NCBI GenBank assembly: GCA_021792365.1
Contig: JAJYUT010000001.1
Location: forward strand, 992,001-1,056,000
DNA from: Pseudomonadota bacterium
GTDB lineage: Bacteria > Pseudomonadota > Alphaproteobacteria > Dongiales > Dongiaceae
Length of the DNA stretch: 64,000 nt
Direction: 5' to 3'
Translations under genes and position numbers: made by a program
Shown here: positions 34,563 to 43,105 of the stretch, in pieces
Position numbering within the stretch: position 1 is the stretch's first letter
Layout: each line of letters opens with the position of its first letter
Notes under the pieces: model-generated
What the model saw: the letters and a program-made list of their open reading frames with translations, nothing else
What the model was told of the DNA's origin: nothing
Database searches by the model: none

Positions 34563-35939
34563 ATGGCGCGCAAGGGGATGTCCGCGGGCGGGGCCGCCGG
34601 TGAGCTTGCGCGTTTTCTGAGGGCCAATCCGGGCGTCACGCAGGTGGACGCCTTCCTGGCCGACATGAATGGCGTTCCGCGCGGCAAGCGCTTTCCGGTG
34701 CACGAGGCGGCGAAGATTTGGTCCGGCGGCGTGCAATTGCCCTTCTGTCTCTATTTTCTCGACGTGACCGGCGAAGATCTCGATCCCGGCGGGCGGTCCG
34801 AGGCGCGCGGCGACCCGGACGGCAATGCCTGGCCGGTCGCGGGCACGCTGGCGCTGATCCCGTGGGCGAACGAGCCGACGGCGCAGGTCCTGCTCACAAT
34901 GCCGGATCAGAGGAACCAGCCTTGTCTGGTCGATCCGCGCCAGGTCCTGGCGCGGCTGCTCGCCCGCTTCGCCAAGCGCGGCCTCATCCCCGTGGTTGCG
35001 GTTGAGATGGAATTCTACCTGACGGATCGCAAGCGCGGTCCGCAGGGCGAGCCGCTGCCGCCGATCTCGCCCGCCACCGGCGAGCCCGATTCGACCCGGC
35101 AGCTCTACAGCATCGGCGGGCTCGACATCTATGCCGATTTCGTGCGCGACGTCGCCGCGGCGGCGAAGCTGCAGAATGTCCCGGCCTCCACCGCCATCGC
35201 GGAGAATTCGCCGGGCCAGTTCGAGATCAACCTCTATCATGACAACGATGCGGTCAGGGCCTGCGATCACGCCATGCTCCTGCGGCGCATCATCAAGTCG
35301 GTGGCGGCGCGCCATGGCTTTGCCGCCAGCTTCATGGCCAAGCCCTATCTCGACCGCGCCGGCAGTGGCATGCATGTGCATTGCAGCCTGGTGGATGCGA
35401 AGGGCCGCAACCTGTTCGACGACGGCGGCGAGGCGGGTACGAAGCTCCTGCGCCATGCGATCGGCGGATTGGCCGCGACCACGGCGGAGGCGATAGCCCT
35501 GCTGGCGCCCAACATCAATTCGTATCGCCGCTACCGGCCTGGCTCCCTCGTGCCGATGGGAACCGCCTGGGGCTACAACAACCGCTCCGTCGCGTTCCGC
35601 ATCCCGACCGGCTCGCCGCAGGCGCGGCGCATCGAGCATCGCATCGCCGGCGCCGACGCCAATCCGTATCTGGCAGTCGCCGCCGTCCTCGCCGGCATGC
35701 TGCACGGCATCGAGCGCAGGATCGATCCCGGTGCGCCGGCCACGACCGATGTCAGCGCCCGCATCGATCCCAGGATCCCGTTCCAGTGGAACGAGGCCAT
35801 CGCCAGGCTGCGCAAGGCGAAGATCCTGCCCGACTACATCGGCGCCGACTACCTGGCGCTCTATGCCGATGCGAAGGCGGCCGAGCTGGCGAAGTTCAAC
35901 ACTGCCATCTCGCCGCAGGAGCACACGTGGTACCTGTGA
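34563..35939 (+). CDS. Glutamine synthetase-family (PuuA-like) ligase
   Basis: A 458-residue ATP-dependent ligase of the GlnA superfamily. The catalytic domain has the family signatures AENSPGQFEINLYHDND, AKPYLDRAGSGMHVH and LVPMGTAWGYNNRSVAFRIP. Relatives glutamylate amines (gamma-glutamylputrescine synthetase) rather than ammonia. The gene for an FAD amine oxidase starts 4 nt after its stop, as in the Puu pathway, so the amine role is likely; the substrate is unknown. ATG 34563 has AGGGGG upstream; ATG 34548 is less likely. Confidence 0.88.
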   Translation: MARKGMSAGGAAGELARFLRANPGVTQVDAFLADMNGVPRGKRFPVHEAAKIWSGGVQLPFCLYFLDVTGEDLDPGGRSEARGDPDGNAWPVAGTLALIPWANEPTAQVLLTMPDQRNQPCLVDPRQVLARLLARFAKRGLIPVVAVEMEFYLTDRKRGPQGEPLPPISPATGEPDSTRQLYSIGGLDIYADFVRDVAAAAKLQNVPASTAIAENSPGQFEINLYHDNDAVRACDHAMLLRRIIKSVAARHGFAASFMAKPYLDRAGSGMHVHCSLVDAKGRNLFDDGGEAGTKLLRHAIGGLAATTAEAIALLAPNINSYRRYRPGSLVPMGTAWGYNNRSVAFRIPTGSPQARRIEHRIAGADANPYLAVAAVLAGMLHGIERRIDPGAPATTDVSARIDPRIPFQWNEAIARLRKAKILPDYIGADYLALYADAKAAELAKFNTAISPQEHTWYL

Positions 35940-35943
35940 CGAT

Positions 35944-37239
35944 ATGACCGGCATCTCCGACATCCTCATCGTCGGCGCGGGACTTGCGGGCGCCTCGGCG
36001 GCCGAAACGCTGGCCGCACGCGGTTTCTCGGTCACCGTGCTCGAGGCCCGCGATCGGGTGGGCGGGCGCGGCTTCGCGCGGCAGTTCGGCGCCGGCGGCG
36101 AATCGCTGGAGTTCGGTGGCGCCTGGATCACGCCGTGGCATCAGCACATCCGGGACGCATGCGCGCGGCACCACATTGCGCTGCGTCCGCGCGCGCCGGT
36201 CGTGGAGCGGCGCTGGTTCCGCGACGGCGCGCTGCATGACGACGCGGCCGCCTCTGCGGCCGATCTGGCGGCGCATGAGCGCTGCCTCGGCCGCATCGCC
36301 ACCGATGCGCTGCTGCTCAAGAAGGGCGAGACGCAGGACGAGGCTGGCCGCACGCTGGTCGATATCAGCTTCGCCGGCTATCTCTCGCGCATCGGTGCGC
36401 CGCGCGCCACCCGCGATCTCTGCGGCGCGTGGTGGACGGTCAGCGGCAATGGCGATCACGCGCGGGTCCCCGCTTCGGAGTTCCTGTCGAGTTGCGCCTA
36501 TGGCGACGGCGCGCCGGACGGCATGATCGAGGTCTGGGCCGACACGCTGGCGGGCGGCGTCACGCGCCTGGCGCAACGCATGATCGCTGCGTCCCGCGCG
36601 ACCCTGGTCGAGGGCGTCGGAGTGACGAAGATCGCGCACGCGCCCGGCGGAGTGACCGCCGAGACCGCCGACGGCCGCGCTTGGCGCGCCAAGGCGGCCC
36701 TGCTCGCGACCGGCATCAACCCGCTGGCGGCGATCGCCTTCGCTCCGCCTTTGCCGGCGCCGCAGGCCAGCGCGCTCGCGGCCGGCCATATCGGCGCGTC
36801 GGTCAAGATCTGGGCCAAGGTCGCGGGCGTTGCCGTGGGCGTGCTGGCGACGGGCGGCGGCGACGGCATCGAATGGATGTTCTCCGAGCGGGCTACGGCG
36901 GACGGCGCAACCATGATCGTTGGCTTCGGCCTTGCCGCGCGTTTCGATCCGGCGGCTCCCGGCGCGGTGGAGCAGGCGGTCGCGCGCTTCTTCCCGGAGG
37001 CGAGGCTGCTCGCCTATGACTGGCACGATTGGGTCGGCGATCCGTTCGCGCGCGGCACCTGGATCGCACCGGTGCTGGGCGCGGAGGAGGCGCTGGCGCC
37101 GGCCACCTGGCGCGGGATGGGCGCGCTGGCCTTCGCGTCCTCCGACATCGCGATGGACAGCGCCGGCTGGTTCGAAGGTGCGATGGTTTCCGGCCTGCGG
37201 GCGGCAGACGAGATCGCGCAGGTCATCGAAGGGCGCTAG
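35944..37239 (+). CDS. FAD-dependent amine oxidase
   Basis: A 431-residue flavoprotein of the flavin monoamine oxidase family. The dinucleotide-binding motif VGAGLAGASAAETLA begins at about residue 9, followed by the GGR loop (VLEARDRVGGRG) and GGAWITP. The C-terminal FAD contact is SDIAMDSAGWFEGAM. It follows the PuuA-like ligase after 4 nt, so it may oxidise the glutamylated amine. Its tail is convergent with the next gene, with a 4-bp overlap. Confidence 0.88.
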   Translation: MTGISDILIVGAGLAGASAAETLAARGFSVTVLEARDRVGGRGFARQFGAGGESLEFGGAWITPWHQHIRDACARHHIALRPRAPVVERRWFRDGALHDDAAASAADLAAHERCLGRIATDALLLKKGETQDEAGRTLVDISFAGYLSRIGAPRATRDLCGAWWTVSGNGDHARVPASEFLSSCAYGDGAPDGMIEVWADTLAGGVTRLAQRMIAASRATLVEGVGVTKIAHAPGGVTAETADGRAWRAKAALLATGINPLAAIAFAPPLPAPQASALAAGHIGASVKIWAKVAGVAVGVLATGGGDGIEWMFSERATADGATMIVGFGLAARFDPAAPGAVEQAVARFFPEARLLAYDWHDWVGDPFARGTWIAPVLGAEEALAPATWRGMGALAFASSDIAMDSAGWFEGAMVSGLRAADEIAQVIEGR

Positions 37240-37949
37240 CGCCGCACCACGGTCGCTGTGCGCCCGGCCGCGCCGGGCCGCCCCGGAACGACGACCGCGT
37301 TGGCGATGAATCCAGCCGGAACCTGAACGGGTTCATGCGCGGAGAGGCGGTTATCCACCGCCAGCGCGCGTAATTCATTGAGCCAGGTCGCGAGGTCCAG
37401 CGCATCCTGCTCGGCATCCTTAGCGCCGTATTCGTTGGCGTCGATGCGCAGCACTTCGCGCGTGTGGGTGGCGCCGACCTCCATGCCCGGCTCCAGCGGG
37501 GCGTTCTCGATGGACACGGTGTACCAATAGGTCCGAGTGCCGTTCTTGGTCTTGCGCCGGTGCTCGAGCCGCTCGAAAGCCGGCAGCGCGCGCCACGGGA
37601 AGCGCCGTTGCTTGAACAGCGTGCGGATGACGAGGCCCTCTGCACTGATCTCGAGATGATGATAGGGGCTGCCCGGCATCGTCTTGAGCAGCGCGCCGGC
37701 GATGCCGCACAGCCCGCCGATGGCGAAGGGCAGCGCAAGCAGGCTGAACGCAGCATCGGCCCAGCCGCCCGGCGGCGGGAAGTGGATGGTGCCCTCGTCC
37801 AGGTCAAGCACGCCGGACGCGCCGGCCATCCAGAAGAGCGCGAAACCCAGAAAGAATCCGAAGACCACAATCGGCAGAATCTGTGCGCCCCGCCGCGGCA
37901 ACAGGCGAACGGGCAGCCGAGTATCGTACCGGTGGTCCATGGCGGTCAC
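37236..37949 (-). CDS. Membrane protein with a PH-like domain
   Basis: A 237-residue protein with a basic N-terminus, two hydrophobic segments (about 24-44 and 66-88), then a soluble domain that by its ISAEGLVIRTLFKQRRFPW pattern resembles a bacterial PH-like fold. Function unknown. GTG 37949 overlaps the stop of the upstream small membrane protein gene; ATG 37940 is the alternative. It is the last gene of a four-gene operon starting at 38854. Confidence 0.7.
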   Translation of the reverse strand: MTAMDHRYDTRLPVRLLPRRGAQILPIVVFGFFLGFALFWMAGASGVLDLDEGTIHFPPPGGWADAAFSLLALPFAIGGLCGIAGALLKTMPGSPYHHLEISAEGLVIRTLFKQRRFPWRALPAFERLEHRRKTKNGTRTYWYTVSIENAPLEPGMEVGATHTREVLRIDANEYGAKDAEQDALDLATWLNELRALAVDNRLSAHEPVQVPAGFIANAVVVPGRPGAAGRTATVVRR

Positions 37950-38218
37950 GCGCCGCTTCTGGGGCGGTTCTTGCGGATGATCGCGATGATGATGAGGCAG
38001 AACGTGACGAGGCGCGCCAGATAGATGATCGGCTGCGTCTCTTCCGACAGGTCGGCGAAGCCCAGGACGAAGCGCGCCACTGCGTCAAGGCCGAACGCCG
38101 CCGCGAAGAACAGGAAGAAGCTGTCCCTGGTCTGCCGCCAGAAACGCAGGAAGAACAAGGCCGCCACCCCCGAGGCCATGGCAACCGCACCCAGCAGGAC
38201 TGCGCTGACCTGTTCCAT
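37946..38218 (-). CDS. DUF5985-like small membrane protein (second copy)
   Basis: A 90-residue protein with three hydrophobic segments (AVAMASGVAALFFLRFW, FLFFAAAFGLDAVARFVL, YLARLVTFCLIIIAII) and a basic tail. It matches the general pattern of DUF5985 proteins. The start at 38218 overlaps the stop of the preceding, related gene by ATGA, and its stop overlaps the next start as GTGA. Function unknown; the tight coupling suggests a complex. Confidence 0.75.
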   Translation of the reverse strand: MEQVSAVLLGAVAMASGVAALFFLRFWRQTRDSFFLFFAAAFGLDAVARFVLGFADLSEETQPIIYLARLVTFCLIIIAIIRKNRPRSGA

Positions 38219-38475
38219 CATTCGGCATCCCAGATGAGGCCGTAGAGCAGCACGGCCATGGCCATGACGGCGACAGAGGTGCGCCAGATCGAGAGGTCTG
38301 CTCCGACCATCACGACCTTGTCGAGCACAAGGATGAGATTGTTGAGCGTCAGTCCCGCGAAGCACAGGCCGCTCCATAGCAGCAGCCGGTACCGGCTGCG
38401 GAAATAAGCCCTGAGCAGCAAGACGGCGCAAATGAAGGCGGCCACCGCGCACAGGAGATAGATGATCTGTGCCAT
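38218..38475 (-). CDS. DUF5985 small membrane protein (first copy)
   Basis: An 85-residue protein with three hydrophobic segments and the family-like pattern LLLRAYFRSRYRLLLWSGLCFAG and LNNLILVLD. It is a diverged paralogue of the gene after it. ATG 38475 starts 1 nt after the end of the winged-helix gene. Function unknown. Confidence 0.78.
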   Translation of the reverse strand: MAQIIYLLCAVAAFICAVLLLRAYFRSRYRLLLWSGLCFAGLTLNNLILVLDKVVMVGADLSIWRTSVAVMAMAVLLYGLIWDAE

Positions 38476-38476
38476 T

Positions 38477-38854
38477 CTAGCGGTCCTTCCGGATTTTGAA
38501 TGCGTCGGCGAATTGCCGGATCCGACGCGGCTTGCCATGGATCAGGTTGGTAATGGGGATGAGCTGCTTGGAATAGAACTCCGCCAGCCGGTCGATCATC
38601 ACCAGGGTCTCCGCGGATTGGCCGGCATAGCGGTAGAGATCGTTCTCGCGCGCAATCAATCCCTCCGTGAAAAGCTGGGCCAGCACTTCCTCGGCCTGAC
38701 TTTCCGATGTGTAGAGCCGGCGGGCGATGGCGGCGATGTCCCAGGAGTTCTGCGGACTGGCGCGCAGCAGGAGCAGCGCCTCCAGATGCGCCACGGAATC
38801 GATGTACCTCAGGATGAAGTCCCGCAGATCGGCGGGGATCGGATCATCCGCCAT
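38477..38854 (-). CDS. Small winged-helix protein heading the DUF5985 operon
   Basis: A 125-residue soluble protein that I read as a winged-helix regulator: helices IDSVAHLEALLLLRA and WDIAAIARRLYTSESQAEEV, then LFTEGLIARE and a beta-wing. A C-terminal helix follows (LAEFYSKQLIPITNLIHG). It is the first gene of the operon with two DUF5985 proteins and a PH-like membrane protein. It may regulate the operon or respond to the membrane proteins; neither is shown. Confidence 0.7.
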   Translation of the reverse strand: MADDPIPADLRDFILRYIDSVAHLEALLLLRASPQNSWDIAAIARRLYTSESQAEEVLAQLFTEGLIARENDLYRYAGQSAETLVMIDRLAEFYSKQLIPITNLIHGKPRRIRQFADAFKIRKDR

Positions 38855-39157
38855 TCGTTTCCATTGTCAGTGCTGTGAACCCCGTGCCGTGAGCCGCGCG
38901 TTCGGCTGGCTGCTCGGAAATGCACAACAAGACGGATCGAAATGCAACCCAGGTAAAAGTGGTGGCGGAGATTGGGGCACGGCACGGGTGTCCGCGTCAC
39001 CGGCACGAAAATGCGGAGCGGTCGCCACGTGACGGCCGTTTATTCTTGGCCGGGCTCGTCCGATCACGCTAAAAAGGCATCCGACGGGCGTTCCGGAGCC
39101 TGGAGCCAGTGCTCCAAGCTATTGGGCCGGTTACAAAAACCCGATTCGAGGGGGCGT
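38855..39157. other. Divergent gap between the DUF5985 operon and the mrp operon
   Basis: About 300 bases without a gene. An imperfect inverted repeat at 39097-39120 (TGGAGC / GCTCCA core) lies 38 bp before mrpE. Both operons read outward from here, so shared regulation is possible but no promoter is clear. Confidence 0.5.
39097..39120. promoter_or_regulatory. Inverted repeat upstream of mrpE
   Basis: AGC-C-TGGAGC (39097-39106) and GCTCCA-A-GCT (39111-39120) pair as 9 bp with one mismatch and a CAGT loop. It could be an operator or a 5'-leader hairpin of the mrp operon. Confidence 0.4.
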
Positions 39158-39631
39158 ATGCGACTCATCGGCCTGGCGACATTCCTGTTCGCCTTCTGGC
39201 TGGCCTTGTCGGGCCACTACACCGCCTTTCTGGTCGGCGCGGGTTTGGCGAGCGCCATATTGTGCGCGATCGCGGCGCGGCGCGTGCTACCGGCCGACTC
39301 GGAAAGCCAGCCGCTTCGGCTGCTGGTCGGAACGGTGACCTATTATCCGTGGCTGCTGTGGGAGATCGTGAAATCCGCCTGGTCCGTAACCAAAATCATC
39401 ATTGATCCCAGGCTGCCGATCTCTCCCACCATGACGCGCGTGTCGGCGAGCCAGCGCACCGCCGCCGGCATTGCGACCTATGGCAATTCCATCACCCTGA
39501 CGCCGGGCACGCTGACCGTCGGCGTCGCGGGCAACCAGTTGCTCGTGCATGCGCTGACCAGGGACGGCGCGCTGGACCTCGAATCGGGGCGCATGGACCG
39601 GCGCGTCGCGCGCTTCGAGGGCACGGCCTGA
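39158..39631 (+). CDS. mrpE: Mrp-type Na+/H+ antiporter subunit E
   Basis: A 157-residue subunit with two N-terminal hydrophobic segments (LATFLFAFWLALSG, FLVGAGLASAILC), then the family motif TYYPWLLWEIVKSAW and NSITLTPGTLTVGV. MrpE is needed for assembly of the Mrp complex in the inner membrane. First gene of the operon; it overlaps mrpF by one base (TGATG). Confidence 0.93.
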   Translation: MRLIGLATFLFAFWLALSGHYTAFLVGAGLASAILCAIAARRVLPADSESQPLRLLVGTVTYYPWLLWEIVKSAWSVTKIIIDPRLPISPTMTRVSASQRTAAGIATYGNSITLTPGTLTVGVAGNQLLVHALTRDGALDLESGRMDRRVARFEGTA

Positions 39632-39912
39632 TGTTCACCGGGGCCGCCGCAGCGCTGCTGGTCGCCCTCGCGCTCGCGATTCTGCGCGCGATCAAGGGGC
39701 CGACCGTGTTCGACCGCGCGCTTGCCGGCAACACCGTGGGCTCGCTCGCGATCCTGCTGCTCGCGGTGGTCGGGTTCCTGACCGGTCGGCCGGAATTCCT
39801 TGACATCGCGCTGACCTATGGGCTGCTCAACCTGATCGGCACCCTCGCGGTCCTGAAGTTCTTCCGCCATGGCGACCTCGCCTATGATCCGGAGGAGGGA
39901 AGGGAGCGCTGA
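39631..39912 (+). CDS. mrpF: Mrp-type antiporter subunit F
   Basis: A 93-residue protein with three hydrophobic helices and the conserved RAIKGPTVFDRALAGNTVG loop after the first helix, then LDIALTYGLLNLIGTLAV. Fits MrpF/MbhB in length and topology. Its first and last bases overlap its neighbours. Confidence 0.93.
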   Translation: MFTGAAAALLVALALAILRAIKGPTVFDRALAGNTVGSLAILLLAVVGFLTGRPEFLDIALTYGLLNLIGTLAVLKFFRHGDLAYDPEEGRER

Positions 39913-40274
39913 TGGCGTTGCTGATCGACATCGCGAGCGGCGCACTGATCGCCGGAGGCTGCTTCTTCATCCTGGTGGGCGCCATCGGCTTGGTGCGCAT
40001 GCCGGATCTCTACACCCGCGCTCACGGCACCAGCGTCATCGACACGTTGGGGGCGGGGCTCCTGATCCTCGGCCTCATGCTGCAGGCGGGCTGGACGCTG
40101 GTCACGCTCAAGCTGCTGTTCGTCCTGGCGATCTCCTTCTTCACCCTGCCTGTCGTGGCGCATGCGCTGGCCCAGGCCGCCTTGCACGAGAATGTCGCGC
40201 CCAGGCTGGCGGAGGACCGCCGGCAGCGGGCGCTGACCGACGGCGCGCCGGTTGGAAAGGACGGAGAGCCCTAG
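39912..40274 (+). CDS. mrpG: Mrp-type antiporter subunit G
   Basis: A 120-residue subunit with three helices and the MrpG signature GAIGLVRMPDLYTRAHG, then DTLGAGLLILGLML. Its last 30 residues are polar and cytoplasmic. Next gene starts 2 nt downstream. Confidence 0.93.
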   Translation: MALLIDIASGALIAGGCFFILVGAIGLVRMPDLYTRAHGTSVIDTLGAGLLILGLMLQAGWTLVTLKLLFVLAISFFTLPVVAHALAQAALHENVAPRLAEDRRQRALTDGAPVGKDGEP

Positions 40275-40276
40275 AG

Positions 40277-40837
40277 ATGGAAGCGATCATCAACATGGCG
40301 CTGCTGACGCTCCTGGGCGTGGTGACGCTGGCGATCGTCGTTCAGCGCAGCCTGCTCAGCGTCGTGATCCTCACCTCCATCTATTCCTTCCTGATGGCGA
40401 GCGTGATGATCGTGCTGGACGCGGTCGACGTGGCGATGACCGAGGCGTCGGTCGGCGCCGCCGTATCCACCGTCCTGTTGCTCGGCGCGCTTTATCTCAC
40501 CAAGTCGCGGGAAGAGACGCCACGCCGCAGCCGGGCTTTGCCCCTGCTGCTGTCGCTGGCGGTGGGCGCGATGCTGGTCTGGGGCACACTGGTGCTGCCG
40601 CCCTTCGGCACGGCCGACACGCCGATCCACCAGCATGTCGCGCCGCGCTATATCAACGACGTCATGGGTGAAGTCGGCATTCCGAACATCGTGACGGCGA
40701 TCCTGGCGGATTACCGGGGGTTCGATACGCTGGGCGAGACCACCGTCATCTTCGTTGCCGGCATCGGCGTGCTGCTGCTGCTGGGCGGGCTGCGGCGGCA
40801 GGATCCGGAGGAAGGCACGCCGGAGGATCCGTCATGA
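40277..40837 (+). CDS. MrpA C-terminal-like (MbhD/MbhE-type) subunit
   Basis: A 186-residue membrane protein that corresponds to the C-terminal part of MrpA. It has a DUF4040-type region (LAIVVQRSLLSVVILTSIYS, DVAMTEASVGAAVST) joined to an MbhE-like region ending in NIVTAILADYRGFDTLGE and TTVIFVAGIGVLLLLGG. In the Mbh hydrogenases these are the separate subunits D and E. It lies between G and B, where Mbh has D-E, and overlaps mrpB by ATGA. Confidence 0.9.
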   Translation: MEAIINMALLTLLGVVTLAIVVQRSLLSVVILTSIYSFLMASVMIVLDAVDVAMTEASVGAAVSTVLLLGALYLTKSREETPRRSRALPLLLSLAVGAMLVWGTLVLPPFGTADTPIHQHVAPRYINDVMGEVGIPNIVTAILADYRGFDTLGETTVIFVAGIGVLLLLGGLRRQDPEEGTPEDPS

Positions 40838-41250
40838 ACTCCGACGTCATCCTCAGGGTCGGCACCAAGCTGATCCTGCCCTTCATCCTGCTGTTCGCCA
40901 TCTATGTGCAATTCCACGGCGAGTACGGGCCGGGTGGCGGGTTCCAGGCCGGCGTCATCGCCGCCGCCGCCGTGATCCTGGTCGCGATCACCTTCGGGCA
41001 CAGCGCCGCCAAGCGGATCGCGCCGCGCGGCCTGGTGGAGCACATGGTGCCGCTGGGCGTGCTGATCTATGCCGGCACGGGCGTCGCATGCTTCTTTCTC
41101 GGCGGCAATTACCTGGATTACGGCGTGCTGGCGCACGATCCGATTCACGGTCGGCACCTGGGCATCTTCCTCGTGGAGATCGGCGTGGCGGTGACCGTCA
41201 GCGGCACGATGGTCGCCTTGTTCTACGCCTTCGTGGAGCGAGGGCGTTGA
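40834..41250 (+). CDS. mrpB: Mrp-type antiporter subunit B
   Basis: A 138-residue MnhB-type subunit with four helices and the family motif YVQFHGEYGPGGGFQAGV followed by AAAVILVAITFG, and later HLGIFLVEIGVAVTVSG. Coupled by overlaps to both neighbours. Confidence 0.93.
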   Translation: MNSDVILRVGTKLILPFILLFAIYVQFHGEYGPGGGFQAGVIAAAAVILVAITFGHSAAKRIAPRGLVEHMVPLGVLIYAGTGVACFFLGGNYLDYGVLAHDPIHGRHLGIFLVEIGVAVTVSGTMVALFYAFVERGR

Positions 41251-41612
41251 TGCAGGCATTCCTCGCCTTCGCCGATCACTACAGTTACGTGATCACCATC
41301 CTGCTGATGGTGGGCGGCCTCTACATCGTGGTGTCGCGCAGCAACATGGTGAAGAAGCTGGTCGGCCTCTCGATCTTCCAGACTTCGGTCTACCTGCTCT
41401 ATCTCGAGCCGGCGAAGATCGTCGGCGGCACCGCGCCGATCCTCGCTCCCGATTTCACGGTCTATTCGAATCCACTGCCGCATGTGCTGATCCTGACCGC
41501 CATCGTGGTCGGCGTCGGCACGCTGGCCCTGGGCCTCGCGCTTGTCGTTCGCATCCACGAAGCCTACGGCACGATCGACGACGACGAGATCAAGCCCCAG
41601 GACGGCGGCTGA
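41250..41612 (+). CDS. mrpC: Mrp-type antiporter subunit C (NuoK-like)
   Basis: A 120-residue NuoK-like protein with three helices. The motif VKKLVGLSIFQTSVYLLYLE contains a conserved Glu, and PLPHVLILTAIVVGVGTLAL follows. Overlaps mrpD by one base. Confidence 0.93.
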   Translation: MQAFLAFADHYSYVITILLMVGGLYIVVSRSNMVKKLVGLSIFQTSVYLLYLEPAKIVGGTAPILAPDFTVYSNPLPHVLILTAIVVGVGTLALGLALVVRIHEAYGTIDDDEIKPQDGG

Positions 41613-43105
41613 TGGAGGCGCTCTGGTCGCACCTTCCCGCCCTGCAGATCGTCATCCCCCTGCTCGGCGGTGTTCTCGTGGCGCTGGTGCGGCGCGGCTC
41701 CCTGGCATTCGCGCTCACGCTGGTAGTGAGCTGGGTCCTGCCCGTCGTCTCGGGACTCCTGCTGTATCAGGTGCTGAGCACCGGCCCGATCTCCTACGCG
41801 CTGGGCGGCTGGCCGCCGCCCTGGGGCATCGAATACCGGGTGGACGTGCTCAACGCCTTCGTGCTGATGCTGGTCTCGGCGATCGGCGCAATCATCATGC
41901 CTTTCGCCCGGCGCAGCGTCGCGCTCGAGGTGGGAGAGCGGCGGTCGGCCTGGTTCTATTGCATGTATCTGATGTGCCTGGCCGGGCTGCTCGGCGTCGC
42001 CATTACCGGCGACGCGTTCAACGCCTTCGTGTTCCTCGAGATCTCCTCGCTCTCCACCTATGTGCTGATCGCCCTCGGGCGCGACCGGCGCGCGCTGGTC
42101 GCCGCCTTCCGCTACCTCATCATGGGCACGATCGGTGCGACCTTCTATGTGATCGGCGTCGGCTTGCTGTATGTTCTGACCGGCAGCCTCAACATGGTGG
42201 ATATCGCGCAGCGCCTGGCGGTCGCGCCGCCGGAGCAGGCGCGCGCCATGGTGGCGGCGCTCGCCTTCCTGACCGTCGGGATCAGCCTCAAGCTCGCTTT
42301 GTTTCCGCTGCATTCCTGGCTGCCCGGCGCCTATGCCTACGCGCCGTCCTGGGCGACCGTGTTCCTGTCGGCGACCGCGACCAAGGTCGCCATCTATCTG
42401 CTGGTGCGCTTCCTGTTCTCCATCTTCGGCGGCGCGCTCGACCTGCGCAGCCTGCCGGTCGCGGAGATCCTGATCGCGCTGTCGGTCGCCGCGATGTTCA
42501 TCGCCTCATTCATCGCGGTCTACCAGAGCAACCTCAAACGGATGCTCGCCTATTCCTCGCTGGCGCAGATCGGCTACATGATGCTCGGCATCGGCATCGC
42601 CAACCAGGCCGCGCTGACCGGCGGGCTCGTCCATCTCGTGAACCACGCGATCATGAAGGCCGCCTTGTTCATGGCGATGGGATCACTGTTCTACCGCGTC
42701 GGCACGGTCCGCCTGACGGAGATCGCCGGCATCGGCCGCAAGATGCCGCTCACGATGGGCGCGTTCGTGGTCGCCGGCCTGGGCATCATCGGGACGCCGG
42801 GAACCGCCGGCTTCATCTCGAAATGGTATCTCGCCGTCGGCGCGCTCGATCGCGGCTGGTGGGTGCTGGTGTTCCTCCTGGTGGCAAGCTCGCTGATCTC
42901 CGTGCTCTATATCGGTCGCGTGATCGAGATGGCGTGGTTCCGCCCCGCTGCGGATGGGCTGGCGGAGGCCAAGGATCCGCCCCTCTCCATGTTGCTGCCG
43001 TTGCTGTTGTTGGCCGCCGCCACGATCTATTTCGGCATCGATACCAGGCTGACGGCCGGCATCGCAGGCGAGGCGGCCCAGTTCCTGCTGGGAGGCCTGC
43101 GATGA
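41612..43105 (+). CDS. mrpD: Mrp-type antiporter subunit D
   Basis: A 497-residue, 14-helix proton-translocating subunit of the NuoL/M/N family. The conserved Glu of the fifth helix sits in FVFLEISSLSTYVLI, and the Lys helix is in SLKLALFPLHSWLPGAYAYAP. Another conserved segment is NHAIMKAALFMAMG. It keeps the charged residues expected of a working channel. Overlaps the next antiporter-like gene by 4 bp. Confidence 0.93.
   Translation: MEALWSHLPALQIVIPLLGGVLVALVRRGSLAFALTLVVSWVLPVVSGLLLYQVLSTGPISYALGGWPPPWGIEYRVDVLNAFVLMLVSAIGAIIMPFARRSVALEVGERRSAWFYCMYLMCLAGLLGVAITGDAFNAFVFLEISSLSTYVLIALGRDRRALVAAFRYLIMGTIGATFYVIGVGLLYVLTGSLNMVDIAQRLAVAPPEQARAMVAALAFLTVGISLKLALFPLHSWLPGAYAYAPSWATVFLSATATKVAIYLLVRFLFSIFGGALDLRSLPVAEILIALSVAAMFIASFIAVYQSNLKRMLAYSSLAQIGYMMLGIGIANQAALTGGLVHLVNHAIMKAALFMAMGSLFYRVGTVRLTEIAGIGRKMPLTMGAFVVAGLGIIGTPGTAGFISKWYLAVGALDRGWWVLVFLLVASSLISVLYIGRVIEMAWFRPAADGLAEAKDPPLSMLLPLLLLAAATIYFGIDTRLTAGIAGEAAQFLLGGLR

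Noticed and set aside
41542-43101. Upstream extension of the second antiporter-like gene to a 1044-residue protein
   Set aside because: The added part overlaps mrpC and mrpD out of frame and has no membrane helices; the real start is ATG 43102.
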